Assembly: GCA_018713805.1 (NCBI GenBank)
Contig: DVOF01000131.1
Span: 1 to 9,143, forward strand
Direction of reading: 5' to 3'
Source of the DNA: Candidatus Aphodoplasma excrementigallinarum
Lineage (GTDB): Bacteria > Bacillota > Clostridia > UBA1381 > UMGS1253
DNA: 9,143 nt
The notes under the pieces were generated by a model. That model was not told where the DNA came from, did no database searches, and saw only the letters and a list, made by a program, of their open reading frames with translations. Position 1 is the stretch's first letter, and each line of letters starts with the position of its first letter. Made by a program: the position numbers and the translations under genes. Positions 1 to 8,063 of the stretch are shown piece after piece.

Positions 1-3000
1 TGCAAAACACCCCGGTAGTGGGAAATCCAGAGCATGAGCCGTATTTGTCGTTTTATAACTGGAAGGCTGCAACGGGTATGTTCGGCAAAAGCGTAGACGA
101 TATTGCGCTACAGTTTATCTCCCAGTGGGAAAACCAGGGTTTGTCCCTTCCGGCAAGCAATACGATAGTCGGATGGAATTATCCTACAAATCCATGGACG
201 CAGCACAATATCGGCATCAGGGAGCTGGAGGAGTCCGACCGGGTACATATTTCCTTTGAATATGCGCGCGAGAGCGGGACTTCTTCTGCGTACATGCAGT
301 TCCGGACGTATACCAATACAGGGGGTTCGAAGGTAAAGCAGGACAATTCTTTCTTTTCCATCCGGTCAACAAGTTCCACGAGCGAGAAGGTAAGTATATT
401 TGGCGAGACTGTGGATATGGCCTTCGGTACGTGGCACCAGTTTGATTATATCATTTACCCGAAGTATAACACAGGAACGGCAGAAGAACCGGTGTATGCC
501 GTGGCGGCGGATTTGTATTTTGACGGCGAATGCCTGGCAGAGAAGAAAATTATCTATACGGGGATGTACCTTACGGGAATTGACGGCGTACGCGTAACGT
601 TTGACCCGCGTAAGGTTGGCGACTCGTATCCGCTTACGAATACATATGTCGACAACTACTCACACAAGGTGTTTACGGCGGACGACCCTGCTCCGGTCAT
701 TACCAAGACGGAGCTGACGCATACGGATGCAACGCTGAATTCTTATATTGACAACGAAAACCGCCGGATTGACTACTATGGGCAGACGGTGGATGAGATG
801 CTTGACGGTCTGCAATTTCCGGCTGGCGCAACCGCGAAGGTGGTTGACAAGTCGGGCCAGGAGGTTGCCGGCACGGAGCCGCTTTTGGACTGCTATGTGC
901 AGATTACAAAGAGCTACGGCGACGGGTATTACGGCGGCCACGACTATTATTCCGTACGGAATATGAGACGCCTTTTGACCGGCAGCAGCATGGTGGAGAT
1001 CGACTTTGACACCAACACGATCCCGGACGTATATCTGTATACAATGGTTGGGGCATTGCTTGACAGTCTCACGCTGGAAGAAGGGGCGACGGCAAAGGTT
1101 GTGGACGCCTCAGGCAGCGACGTTGACCGCAGTGCGGACATTGCTGATGGTATGAAAATCGTTGTGACAAAAGACACTGAGAGCGAAACATATACTTTCG
1201 GTACAGTGCATGGCAAGGCAGTCGACCTTGATTTTGACGGGTGGTCAAACAAGTATTATTATGGCGGGCCGACTAACAATTACAATGGTACGTGGTTCGG
1301 CGGTTCCCCGCTCAAGGACGATGCAGGCGTAAACCCGGAAGATGTGGCTTATGTAGAGTATGTGGAAGAACCGGGCCGCGGAACGGTCATGCATGTATAC
1401 AGCAACTCGGACTACACAAGGGATTACAACCATATCAATATCTTTTGTAATACGCCAACGTCGGCAGAACTGGGCACAAAGTTTGTGATGGAAATGTCGG
1501 CCAAAGTCGGTGCGGAGAGTACAATTTCCTCTCAGGTGAAGTATACGACAAAATCAGACCCAAGTACGTCGAATTTTTTAAACCCGATCAGATTTACGGA
1601 TCGGCAGATCACAGTTATGAATACGATTGTAAAAGAAGATTGCGTGCAGGGGAACTGGTATGACGTCAAAGCGTACTGTGATACGGAAACGGGGCGGCTT
1701 GTCGTTTTTGTTGACGGCGAGGAGGTTTTTGATGGGACCAACACCGTCGTACAGAATTTCAACGCATTTACCGATACGCGTGTTATCCAGCATTTCTGTG
1801 GAAAGGATCAAATCCGGGAATCGTGGGTTGACGACTTCCGGATTTACGGGGTTGGCGGCCTGACGGACAGCTTCCTTGCCACAATGGACACGAAGCTTGT
1901 CTCGGAAGTTTTGACAATCGAGGGTTCCTACATCAATGGCTATACCGGTATGAACGCGCAGCAGCTTTTGGATGCAGTGACAGTTTCTCAGGGCGCGACA
2001 AAAACCGTTTATGCATCGGACGGGCAGTCTGTGGTAACGGGAGATACGCCGGTGGAACAGGGGATGATCGTAACGGTCGTTTCTCCAGGCGGCAGTGATA
2101 GGAAAAACTATATTCTCAACGTAGCGGATGCTATAATCGGCGATATTACGTATAAATCAAACGGCGTAATGACAAACGGGAAGTTTGCCACAGGGACATT
2201 CGAGGCAAGCGTGAGCCTCATCAACTATATGGCGAGCGGGACTCCGCTTGCGCTGGTCATCGCCCAGTATGAGGACAATGAGTTGATCAAAATTGCGGTT
2301 GAAGAAGCGACGGTAACGCAAAAGGGGGAAGCGACAGTGACTGCTTCCATGGACGTTGAAAAGAGCGATGGGACGACGATGTCAGTCATGCTCTTAGACG
2401 GCCTCAGCAATATCCGTCCGCTGAAAAAGGCGGTAAAGCTTACGCCATTTTCTTCAGACTCGATCGAAACAGTGTCGCTGCTCTATCCCGGATATGTCAG
2501 CAAGGCGGTAACGTTCAGCTATGATGATTTGAACCCGACGCAGGACAGACGGTTTATTGAGATTTTGAATGAGAATGGACTCAAGGCAACATTTAACTTA
2601 AAGACAGCGAACTTTATCAATAAGCCGGAGTCGGTACAGCAATCTTATGTGGAGATGTATCAGGGGCACGAGGTAGCAAATCACACAAGGAATCATTTGC
2701 AGCTGCGTGAAACAGACCCCTCAAGCCCGGATTATTTGACCTTGCAGGAGTGTGAAGATGAGATTTTAAACGGGCAAAACGACATCGCAGAGCGGTTCGG
2801 GGTTGTACCAGAGGGGCTTGTATGGCCGTTTTCCACTCCGGACGGCAGATCGGATTACAATGAACTTCTTGCGTATATCCGTACGCTGGGGGTTAAGTAC
2901 ATTCGTCCGGTATATACGACATACAACTTTAATCTGCCAACGGATTGGTATGACTGGCGTCCCACCTGCCATCATGACAGCGCAAACAATTATCTTGATT

Positions 3001-3338
3001 CCTTCCTTGCGCTTCCAAACGAAGGCGTAGAAAATGTTGAAGACTTGAAGCTGTTTTATATCTGGGGCCATACTTATGAGTTTGACGAAAGCCGCGAGCC
3101 GGAAAACACCGGCAAGCTGCGCTGGGACGGCATCGAAGAATTGTGCCAGAAGCTTGGAGAGGCAGATGATATCTGGAGTGCGACGAATTTAGAGATTTAC
3201 AACTATGTAGAAGCGCTCAAGCAGTTGCAGGTCGATAAAGAGACAAACCTTGTAACGAACCCGACGGATGTTGCTTTGTACATTCAGATCAACGGAATCA
3301 ATACGATGGTTCCGGCCCATGGCGTTGCAGGACTGTAA
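1..3338 (+). CDS. Large modular extracellular polysaccharide deacetylase-like protein (NodB domain), 5'-truncated
   Basis: The frame is open from the first whole codon (base 3) to TAA at 3336-3338, giving 1111 residues. A GTG at 18 is only an internal codon: it has no ribosome site and coding-like sequence continues upstream, so the start and any signal peptide lie off the left edge. Residues are counted from base 3. Residues 1 to about 215 look like a laminin-G/concanavalin-type beta-sandwich, and about 405-620 look like a second, ending in WVDDFRIYG. Three 49-residue repeats sit around them. About 710-815 is a small beta domain ending in a 'LLDGLSNIRPL' motif like those in clostridial carbohydrate-active proteins. 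From about 825 comes a NodB-type deacetylase domain with TFSYDD (Asp841, Asp842), HTRNH (His894, His898), WPF, DWYDWRP and IWGH (His1023). This fits metal-dependent removal of acetyl groups from a surface or dietary polysaccharide. The substrate is unknown. No cell-wall anchor is visible at the C-terminus, which ends shortly after a beta-rich tail. The deacetylase fold is well supported; the LamG assignments are by pattern only. Confidence -1.
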   Translation, partial: QNTPVVGNPEHEPYLSFYNWKAATGMFGKSVDDIALQFISQWENQGLSLPASNTIVGWNYPTNPWTQHNIGIRELEESDRVHISFEYARESGTSSAYMQFRTYTNTGGSKVKQDNSFFSIRSTSSTSEKVSIFGETVDMAFGTWHQFDYIIYPKYNTGTAEEPVYAVAADLYFDGECLAEKKIIYTGMYLTGIDGVRVTFDPRKVGDSYPLTNTYVDNYSHKVFTADDPAPVITKTELTHTDATLNSYIDNENRRIDYYGQTVDEMLDGLQFPAGATAKVVDKSGQEVAGTEPLLDCYVQITKSYGDGYYGGHDYYSVRNMRRLLTGSSMVEIDFDTNTIPDVYLYTMVGALLDSLTLEEGATAKVVDASGSDVDRSADIADGMKIVVTKDTESETYTFGTVHGKAVDLDFDGWSNKYYYGGPTNNYNGTWFGGSPLKDDAGVNPEDVAYVEYVEEPGRGTVMHVYSNSDYTRDYNHINIFCNTPTSAELGTKFVMEMSAKVGAESTISSQVKYTTKSDPSTSNFLNPIRFTDRQITVMNTIVKEDCVQGNWYDVKAYCDTETGRLVVFVDGEEVFDGTNTVVQNFNAFTDTRVIQHFCGKDQIRESWVDDFRIYGVGGLTDSFLATMDTKLVSEVLTIEGSYINGYTGMNAQQLLDAVTVSQGATKTVYASDGQSVVTGDTPVEQGMIVTVVSPGGSDRKNYILNVADAIIGDITYKSNGVMTNGKFATGTFEASVSLINYMASGTPLALVIAQYEDNELIKIAVEEATVTQKGEATVTASMDVEKSDGTTMSVMLLDGLSNIRPLKKAVKLTPFSSDSIETVSLLYPGYVSKAVTFSYDDLNPTQDRRFIEILNENGLKATFNLKTANFINKPESVQQSYVEMYQGHEVANHTRNHLQLRETDPSSPDYLTLQECEDEILNGQNDIAERFGVVPEGLVWPFSTPDGRSDYNELLAYIRTLGVKYIRPVYTTYNFNLPTDWYDWRPTCHHDSANNYLDSFLALPNEGVENVEDLKLFYIWGHTYEFDESREPENTGKLRWDGIEELCQKLGEADDIWSATNLEIYNYVEALKQLQVDKETNLVTNPTDVALYIQINGINTMVPAHGVAGL
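768..2081 (+). repeat. Three divergent protein repeats of about 49 residues within the deacetylase gene
   Basis: Copies lie at 768-911, 1026-1172 and 1935-2081. Each has an aromatic-rich opening, then an amphipathic 'xxLLDxL' helix-like stretch, then a 'GATAKVV'-type strand (GATAKVV, GATAKVV, GATKTVY), an 'xxGxxV' turn and a closing strand such as MKIVVTK or MIVTVVS. The first two are adjacent, and the third follows the second beta-sandwich region. They are divergent at DNA level, so this is an old domain duplication and not a recent tandem repeat. I do not recognise a named family. They look like small beta-rich spacer or binding modules of a surface protein. Confidence -1.
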
Positions 3339-3350
3339 TTTATAAGAAAT

Positions 3351-3386
3351 AAAAAAAACAGGCGAAATTTTTCGCCTGTTTTTTTA
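3351..3386. terminator. Bidirectional intrinsic terminator between converging units
   Basis: A GC-containing stem (CAGGCGAA at 3359-3366 with TTCGCCTG at 3371-3378) closes a short ATTT loop. It is flanked by eight A on the left and seven T on the right. Read on plus, it ends the deacetylase gene 13 bases after its stop. Read on minus, the A-run becomes the U-tract and ends the phosphate operon 20 bases after the phoR stop. The perfect symmetry supports use from both sides. Confidence -1.
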
Positions 3387-3405
3387 TCGTCATTTACCAA
3401 TCAAA

Positions 3406-5076
3406 TCAGGAAGGGAAGACAACACGTATCGTCGTCCCCTTTCCAAGCTCGCTCTCAATGGAGAGCGCCGCATGATGCAGCTCCGCAATATGTTTGACAA
3501 TGGAAAGGCCAAGCCCGGTTCCGCCAGTTTTTTTAGAATGGCTTTTGTCGACCCGGAAGAAGCGTTCAAAAATCCGGTCATGATATTTTTTATCAATGCC
3601 GATCCCGGTATCCGTTACTTCTAAAACCTTTCCGGTATCGTTTTTATAAAGATTTACCCGTAACTCTCCACCCTCTATATTATACTTGATCGCATTTTCG
3701 CACAAATTATAAACCAACTCGGAAAGCATGCTGGTATTTCCCTCGATTTGAATGTCTTGGGCATTTACAGATATTTTTATTTCTTTTTCCGCGATCTGCC
3801 GGGAGAGGATGTCCAGCGTTTCGGAGATGACCGCTTTTAAATTTACGGTTTCAAAGTTTTCTCCATCATGGGCATTTTCATCTAACCTGGAAAGCTTGAT
3901 AATATCGTCAATCAGCGTCAAGAGCCGCAGCGATTCCTTTTGAATCTTCTGTGCAAACATGCCGACGTCGTCCGGCTTGACCATTCCGCTTGCAATCATC
4001 TCTGCATAGCCGGATATCGAGGTGAGCGGCGTTTTCAGCTCGTGGGAAACGTTTGCGCTGAACTCCCGGCGGATTTTTTCCGCGCTGTATTTATCATTGA
4101 TGTCAACCATGAACAGGATAACGCCGTTCATTTCTTCGTTCTCATAAACTGGATTGCAGTAGAGCCGGTACACACGTCCGCCAAGCTCGTGTACAATGTT
4201 GCGGTTTTCGCCGTTCAAGGCTCCGGACACGCAATCATTGATTTTCAGGTCGCGGGAAACATTTAAAAAGCTTTTACCGAGCACGGCGGCGGACTTTACC
4301 CCAAATACTTTTGCCGCGTTTTTATTCAGCGATAGGATCAGGGCGTTTTTGTCAAGGATTACGAGCCCCTCCTGCATGTTCTGCGTAATAACGTTGATCC
4401 GGTTTTTCTGCTGTGTGATCTCCTCGATCTGATGCATGATCTGCGTGTTTTGATCTGTTATATGGGTTACAAAGGGGGATAATTCCTCGTAAATGACACT
4501 GTTTTCCGGATGCACAAAGTCTATGGCATTGATCGGCGCAACAATGTTTTTGGTTAGCTTTGCCGCCACCAACAGGGCAATGATCAGCAGAAGAATCAGC
4601 AGGCGAATCAGCAATGGGATAATATCGAGAAACATTTGGTAGATGCTTCCCGTTTCGCTGGATAATCGTAAAACATGGCCATTATCAAGCCGCAGTGCGT
4701 AATAAAACTGTTCGCTGCCCAGCGTGTCAGAAAAGCGAACCGCCTCGCCATAGCCACGCTCCAGTGCAAGGTGGACCTCCGTCCGGTCTGCATGGTTTTC
4801 CACGTCTTGTGAAGCTACGCTGTCATAAAGGACCGTCCCGTCCGTGTCGATCAACGTGAAGCGGTTGCCGATCCCGGCGGAGTCAAACGTCCGGATGTAG
4901 GAAATGTCATTTTCTGCATTATTCAGACATTGTGCGAGCAGCCTTGTTTCAGAACGAACCTGTTCCTGTATCTGGGTATTGAAATGTTCATAGCAGCCGG
5001 ACAAAACCAATGCGGCGGAGAGAAACAGCACAGCAATGGTCAGAAGGCTCATGCTGAGATTAATTTTCCGTTTCAT
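3406..5076 (-). CDS. phoR: Phosphate-regulon sensor histidine kinase PhoR
   Basis: A 556-residue membrane histidine kinase that senses phosphate status, through PhoU and the Pst transporter in the well-studied systems, and sets phosphorylation of the neighbouring response regulator. From the ATG: membrane segment 1 at about residues 8-27, an extracytoplasmic region to about 145, membrane segment 2 at about 148-173, a short HAMP-like linker, and a PAS domain at about 225-330. The HisKA box FSANVSHELKTPLTS carries phospho-acceptor His345. The ATPase domain follows with its N box (NLCENAIKYN, 457-466), DTGIGID at 489-495, the F box FERFFRVD and GTGLGLS at about 519-525. The start is ATG 5076, not the upstream in-frame TTG at 5088, because GGAGG lies 5 bases before the ATG. 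It begins one base after the phoB stop, which implies translational coupling. The first membrane segment ends in LSGC, a lipobox-like match. Last gene of the operon. The kinase call is certain; the PhoR role rests on context and domain order. Confidence -1.
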   Translation of the reverse strand: MKRKINLSMSLLTIAVLFLSAALVLSGCYEHFNTQIQEQVRSETRLLAQCLNNAENDISYIRTFDSAGIGNRFTLIDTDGTVLYDSVASQDVENHADRTEVHLALERGYGEAVRFSDTLGSEQFYYALRLDNGHVLRLSSETGSIYQMFLDIIPLLIRLLILLLIIALLVAAKLTKNIVAPINAIDFVHPENSVIYEELSPFVTHITDQNTQIMHQIEEITQQKNRINVITQNMQEGLVILDKNALILSLNKNAAKVFGVKSAAVLGKSFLNVSRDLKINDCVSGALNGENRNIVHELGGRVYRLYCNPVYENEEMNGVILFMVDINDKYSAEKIRREFSANVSHELKTPLTSISGYAEMIASGMVKPDDVGMFAQKIQKESLRLLTLIDDIIKLSRLDENAHDGENFETVNLKAVISETLDILSRQIAEKEIKISVNAQDIQIEGNTSMLSELVYNLCENAIKYNIEGGELRVNLYKNDTGKVLEVTDTGIGIDKKYHDRIFERFFRVDKSHSKKTGGTGLGLSIVKHIAELHHAALSIESELGKGTTIRVVFPS

Positions 5077-5077
5077 G

Positions 5078-5758
5078 TCAGCCTCCAATCTTATAGCCGA
5101 TGTTCCGGGCTGTCTCGATATAGCGGCCGCAGTCTCCCAGCTTTTGGCGCAGGGAACGGATATGTACGTCTACCGTGCGGGTTTCGCCTTCAAAGTCAAA
5201 GCCCCAGACTACGTTCATGATTTTGTCGCGCGATAAAACGATACCGCAGTTTTTTACCAAATAGGAAAGCAGTTCAAATTCTTTATAGGTGAGATAGACC
5301 TTTTCTCCCTTGACAGTAACCTCCCGCTTTTTCGTATCGATTGTAATTTCCTTATAGGTGAGTATCGCATCCTTCTCCGTATCGTTTTTCTCATAACGGC
5401 GGAGCACCGCCTTGATCCGGGAAAGCAGTTCGACCACGGAAAAGGGCTTCGTAATATAGTCGTCCGCGCCGCTGTCAAGCCCTTTAACCTTATCGTATTC
5501 AAGCGATTTTGCGGTAAGCATGATGACCGGGATGTCACTCGTGTCTGTATCCTGCCGGAGCTGCTTTAAAATCGCGTAGCCGTCCTTTCCCGGCAGCATG
5601 ATGTCGAGCAGGATCAGGGAGGGGAGGTCAGACTTCAGCGCGGAAAACAATTTGTCGGCACTTTCGAACCCGTACGCCTCAAACCCGCCCGCATTCAGCG
5701 CGTATACGGTCAGCTCCCGGATGCTCTCGTCGTCTTCCACACAAAAAATCTTTTTCAT
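5078..5758 (-). CDS. phoB: OmpR-family response regulator PhoB/PhoP of the phosphate regulon
   Basis: A 226-residue two-component response regulator, called PhoP in Bacillus and PhoB in enterics. The receiver domain (about 1-118) shows the acidic pair Asp9/Asp10, phospho-acceptor Asp52 in LILLDIMLPG, Thr82 and Lys104 in the TKPF motif. The C-terminal winged-helix DNA-binding domain (about 130-226) has LTYKEFELLSYL, LSRDKIMNVVWG and the TRTVDVHIRSLRQKLG recognition-helix region, ending in NIGYKI. Phosphorylated by PhoR, it would bind Pho boxes, most likely including one before pstS outside this window. The ATG at 5758 is chosen because GGAGG sits 8 bases before it; a longer frame from 5779 adds seven residues with no support. 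It lies 21 bases after phoU and directly before phoR. The family is certain and the Pho role is strongly implied by position. Confidence -1.
   Translation of the reverse strand: MKKIFCVEDDESIRELTVYALNAGGFEAYGFESADKLFSALKSDLPSLILLDIMLPGKDGYAILKQLRQDTDTSDIPVIMLTAKSLEYDKVKGLDSGADDYITKPFSVVELLSRIKAVLRRYEKNDTEKDAILTYKEITIDTKKREVTVKGEKVYLTYKEFELLSYLVKNCGIVLSRDKIMNVVWGFDFEGETRTVDVHIRSLRQKLGDCGRYIETARNIGYKIGG
5082..5086 (-). promoter_or_regulatory. Ribosome binding site deciding the phoR start
   Basis: GGAGG on the minus strand, 5 bases before ATG 5076 and placed inside the last codons of phoB. It rules out the TTG at 5088, whose second codon would fall within the site. Confidence -1.
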
Positions 5759-5766
5759 GCCTGTTT

Positions 5767-5771
5767 CCTCC
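5767..5771 (-). promoter_or_regulatory. Ribosome binding site deciding the phoB start
   Basis: GGAGG on the minus strand, 8 bases before ATG 5758, within the 21-base phoU-phoB gap. No separate promoter is visible in this gap, so phoB and phoR appear to depend on the upstream operon. Confidence -1.
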
Positions 5772-5779
5772 AATTGCAA

Positions 5780-6427
5780 TCAATAATTTTTATGGGTTCC
5801 CGTGATAGAAAAGACAACCCATTCCGCTATGTTTGTCGCATGGTCCCCGATACGCTCAAAATACTTGGCAATCATTATCAAATCGATTGCCTGTTCGCCG
5901 GTATTCACGTTCTCCACCAGATGTTTGATCAGACTGTCTTTTACCATGTCGAACAGGTTATCAACGGTATCGTCGCATTTGATGACGCTGTAGGCAAGGT
6001 TGAGGTCCTTTTTAACAAAAGCGTCGATGCTGTCGTTTACCATTTGAATCGTCGTCTGCGCCATGGAACGGATATGCTTTGGGATTTTTACCTTTTTGGA
6101 CTTTGCGAGCTGTATCGTGATTTCTGCGATATCAGCGGCCTGGTCCCCGATACGCTCCATATCGGTAATCATTTTCAGCGCGGACGAAATCAAGCGTAAA
6201 TCCCTTGCCACCGGCTGCTGCTGTAATAAAAGCTTTAAACACAGTGACTCAATCTCCTTTTCCGCCCGGTCGATCTCAATGTCAAAGTCGATTGCCTTGT
6301 TGGCCGTTTCGATTTCCTGCTCGTTGAGCGCGCTGACTGCGTTTGCAATCGCAGATTCGATCAATGCGCCCATCTGAATCAGTTTGTCGTTCAGGTCGAG
6401 CAACTGTTCGTCAAATTTGTTTCTCAT
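5780..6427 (-). CDS. phoU: Phosphate signalling protein PhoU
   Basis: A 215-residue cytoplasmic helical protein that links the Pst transporter to PhoR and represses the Pho response when phosphate is plentiful. It has the usual length and two tandem three-helix PhoU repeats. Each carries the diagnostic metal-binding-type motif: MERIGDQAADIAE in the first half and FERIGDHATNIAEW in the second. The N-terminus MRNKFDEQLLDLNDKL is typical of the family. The start is ATG 6427. A longer frame reaching 6508 would overlap the end of pstB and adds 27 residues unlike PhoU. The best ribosome site, GGGAGG at 6441-6446, is 13 bases upstream, inside pstB, and the pstB stop is only 4 bases away, so translation is probably coupled to pstB. 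It sits between the transporter genes and the two-component pair it controls. Confidence -1.
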   Translation of the reverse strand: MRNKFDEQLLDLNDKLIQMGALIESAIANAVSALNEQEIETANKAIDFDIEIDRAEKEIESLCLKLLLQQQPVARDLRLISSALKMITDMERIGDQAADIAEITIQLAKSKKVKIPKHIRSMAQTTIQMVNDSIDAFVKKDLNLAYSVIKCDDTVDNLFDMVKDSLIKHLVENVNTGEQAIDLIMIAKYFERIGDHATNIAEWVVFSITGTHKNY

Positions 6428-6431
6428 GGTA

Positions 6432-7181
6432 TTATCCAAACCTCCCGGTAATATAGTCTTCCGTCCGCTTATCCTGAGGAAGGGAGAACAGCTTTTCCGT
6501 TTCTCCAAACTCTACGACTTCACCATGCAGGAAAAAGGCGGTTTTATCGGAGATTCTTGTTGCTTGTTGCATATTATGCGTTACGATAACAATAGTATAC
6601 CTTTTTTTCAGCTCGCTGACAAGGTCTTCTATCTTGGAAGTTGAAATCGGGTCGAGCGCAGAGGTCGGCTCATCCATCAAAAGCACCTCCGGTTCAACGG
6701 CGAGCGCGCGCGCAATGCAAAGCCGCTGCTGCTGCCCGCCGGAGAGGCCGAGCGCGCTCTTTTTCAGACGGTCTTTCGTTTCATCCCAGATTGCCGCCTG
6801 CGTAAGGGAGCGTTCCACGATTTCGTTGAGCTTGAATTTGGAATGGATGCCATGCGTGCGCGGGCCATAGGCAATGTTGTCGTAAATGCTCATCGGGAAC
6901 GGATTCGGCTTCTGAAATACCATACCGACCTTTTTCCGGAGCAGGTTTACGTCCATCCCTTTAAAGATCGTCTGTCCGTCAAGGGTGATGTCGCCCGTGA
7001 TTTTGCAGCCCTCCACGAGGTCGTTCATCCGGTTGATCGACTTTAAAAGCGTAGATTTTCCACAGCCGGACGGGCCGATAAATGCGGTGATTTCATTTTC
7101 CTCGATATCCATGTTGATTTTTTTCAGCGCCTGAAAGCTGCCGTAAAACAAATCTACGTCGCTGATTTTTATCTTTACCAT
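6432..7181 (-). CDS. pstB: Phosphate ABC transporter ATP-binding protein PstB
   Basis: A 249-residue ATPase, full length for PstB, that powers high-affinity phosphate import with PstC and PstA on the inner face of the membrane. Visible motifs: Walker A GPSGCGKST (36-44), Q-loop VFQKPNPFPMSIYDN (88-102), signature LSGGQQQR (146-153), Walker B LLMDEP with Glu171, D-loop SALDP and switch His202 in VTHNMQQA. The stretch QKPNPFPMSIYDNIAYGPR is highly characteristic of PstB. The ATG at 7181 has AAAGGA at 7191-7196, 9 bases away, overlapping the end of pstA. The pstA stop lies 6 bases before the start and the phoU start 4 bases after the stop. Confidence -1.
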   Translation of the reverse strand: MVKIKISDVDLFYGSFQALKKINMDIEENEITAFIGPSGCGKSTLLKSINRMNDLVEGCKITGDITLDGQTIFKGMDVNLLRKKVGMVFQKPNPFPMSIYDNIAYGPRTHGIHSKFKLNEIVERSLTQAAIWDETKDRLKKSALGLSGGQQQRLCIARALAVEPEVLLMDEPTSALDPISTSKIEDLVSELKKRYTIVIVTHNMQQATRISDKTAFFLHGEVVEFGETEKLFSLPQDKRTEDYITGRFG

Positions 7182-7187
7182 CTCAGA

Positions 7188-8033
7188 TCATCCTTTCGTA
7201 AGTCTTTTCGCAAGAAATGCGGACAGCGTGTTAATCAAAAGCACGACGATCAGCAGGATTACCGCAGTCGCATAGGATTGGTCCATATGGAGGCCTTCGC
7301 CGGACAGGGCCCACATGTGGATCGCCAGCGTACGCCCGGAATCCATGACGCTTTGCGCCATTTCGGCAACTGTCCCGGAAGTGTAAATCAAAGCTGCAGT
7401 CTCGCCGCAAATTCTGCCGATTGCGAGGATTACACCAGCCATAATACCGGACATAGCCGACGGCAGAACGACCTTCCATACGGTACGGAGACGGCCGGCC
7501 CCCATGCCAAAGCTCGCCTCCCGGTAAGAATCCGGAACGGCCTTGAGCGCCTCCTCCGTGGTACGCATGATCAAAGGAAGGATCATGATTGCCAGCGTAA
7601 GCGACCCGGACAGAAGCGAATACCCAAAGCCAAGCGTTGTAACAAAGAACAGCATACCAAACAGGCCGTAAACGATCGACGGGATACCGGAAAGCGTCTC
7701 GGTCGTTATGCGGACCAGTTTTACGAACTTGTTGCCGCGGCTTGCATACTCAACCAGATAAATTGCGGAGCATATCCCAAGCGGAACGGCAAACAGCAGC
7801 GACAACAGCGTTGTCGTAATGGTATTGATGATTGCCGGCATCATGGAGACGTTTTCTGTATTATACTCAAACTCAAAAAGCTGCGGCGTGAGGTAGGGGA
7901 TACCCTTAACTAATATGTAGCCGATAATAAAGATCAGCACGGTGAACGTGACCACAGCTGAAAAATAGGTAAAATATTTATAGAAGAGGGACAAGGGGCT
8001 CCGGTACGCCCGTTCCTTTTTTCCTTTCTTCAA
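7188..8033 (-). CDS. pstA: Phosphate ABC transporter permease PstA (TTG start)
   Basis: A 281-residue integral membrane permease, one half of the phosphate channel with PstC. It has about six hydrophobic segments, the first at about residues 20-42 and the last near 254-273. The cytoplasmic EAA loop for coupling to PstB is seen at about 160-192 (EEALKAVPDSYREASFGMGA). The IGRICGETAALI motif at about 205-216 carries the conserved Arg and Glu found in PstA and PstC. The start is placed at TTG 8033, giving MKKGKKERAYRSPL, because GGAGGA lies 7 bases before it. The longest frame begins at another TTG (8057), which has no ribosome site. The pstC stop is 30 bases upstream. PstA rather than PstC is supported by its place next to pstB and by the downstream partner sequence. 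Confidence -1.
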   Translation of the reverse strand: MKKGKKERAYRSPLSLFYKYFTYFSAVVTFTVLIFIIGYILVKGIPYLTPQLFEFEYNTENVSMMPAIINTITTTLLSLLFAVPLGICSAIYLVEYASRGNKFVKLVRITTETLSGIPSIVYGLFGMLFFVTTLGFGYSLLSGSLTLAIMILPLIMRTTEEALKAVPDSYREASFGMGAGRLRTVWKVVLPSAMSGIMAGVILAIGRICGETAALIYTSGTVAEMAQSVMDSGRTLAIHMWALSGEGLHMDQSYATAVILLIVVLLINTLSAFLAKRLTKG

Positions 8034-8040
8034 AACGGTT

Positions 8041-8046
8041 TCCTCC
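8041..8046 (-). promoter_or_regulatory. Ribosome binding site deciding the pstA TTG start
   Basis: GGAGGA on the minus strand, 7 bases before TTG 8033. It lies within the reading frame of the longer candidate, which argues that the longer candidate is not used. Confidence -1.
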
Positions 8047-8063
8047 AGTCTTTCCAAATTGGC

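Noticed and set aside
18..20. GTG as the start of the deacetylase gene
   Set aside because: The frame stays open to the window edge, there is no ribosome site, and a protein of this type needs an export signal that is absent here.
2766..3071. A 101-residue minus-strand open frame inside the deacetylase domain
   Set aside because: It overlaps the conserved catalytic motifs on the other strand and shows no ribosome site or domain.
5792..5822. Inverted repeat ATGGGTT / AACCCAT in the last codons of phoU
   Set aside because: Only 7 base pairs with a 17-base loop and no T-run. It is weak, inside coding sequence, and likely chance.
5774..6199. A 141-residue open frame on the plus strand opposite phoU
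   Set aside because: It mirrors the conserved PhoU coding frame, with no family resemblance or independent support.
7278..7913. A 211-residue open frame on the plus strand opposite pstA
   Set aside because: It lies wholly antisense to a clear PstA, is rich in Arg, Gln, Asp and His as reversed membrane-protein frames are, and has no recognisable domain.
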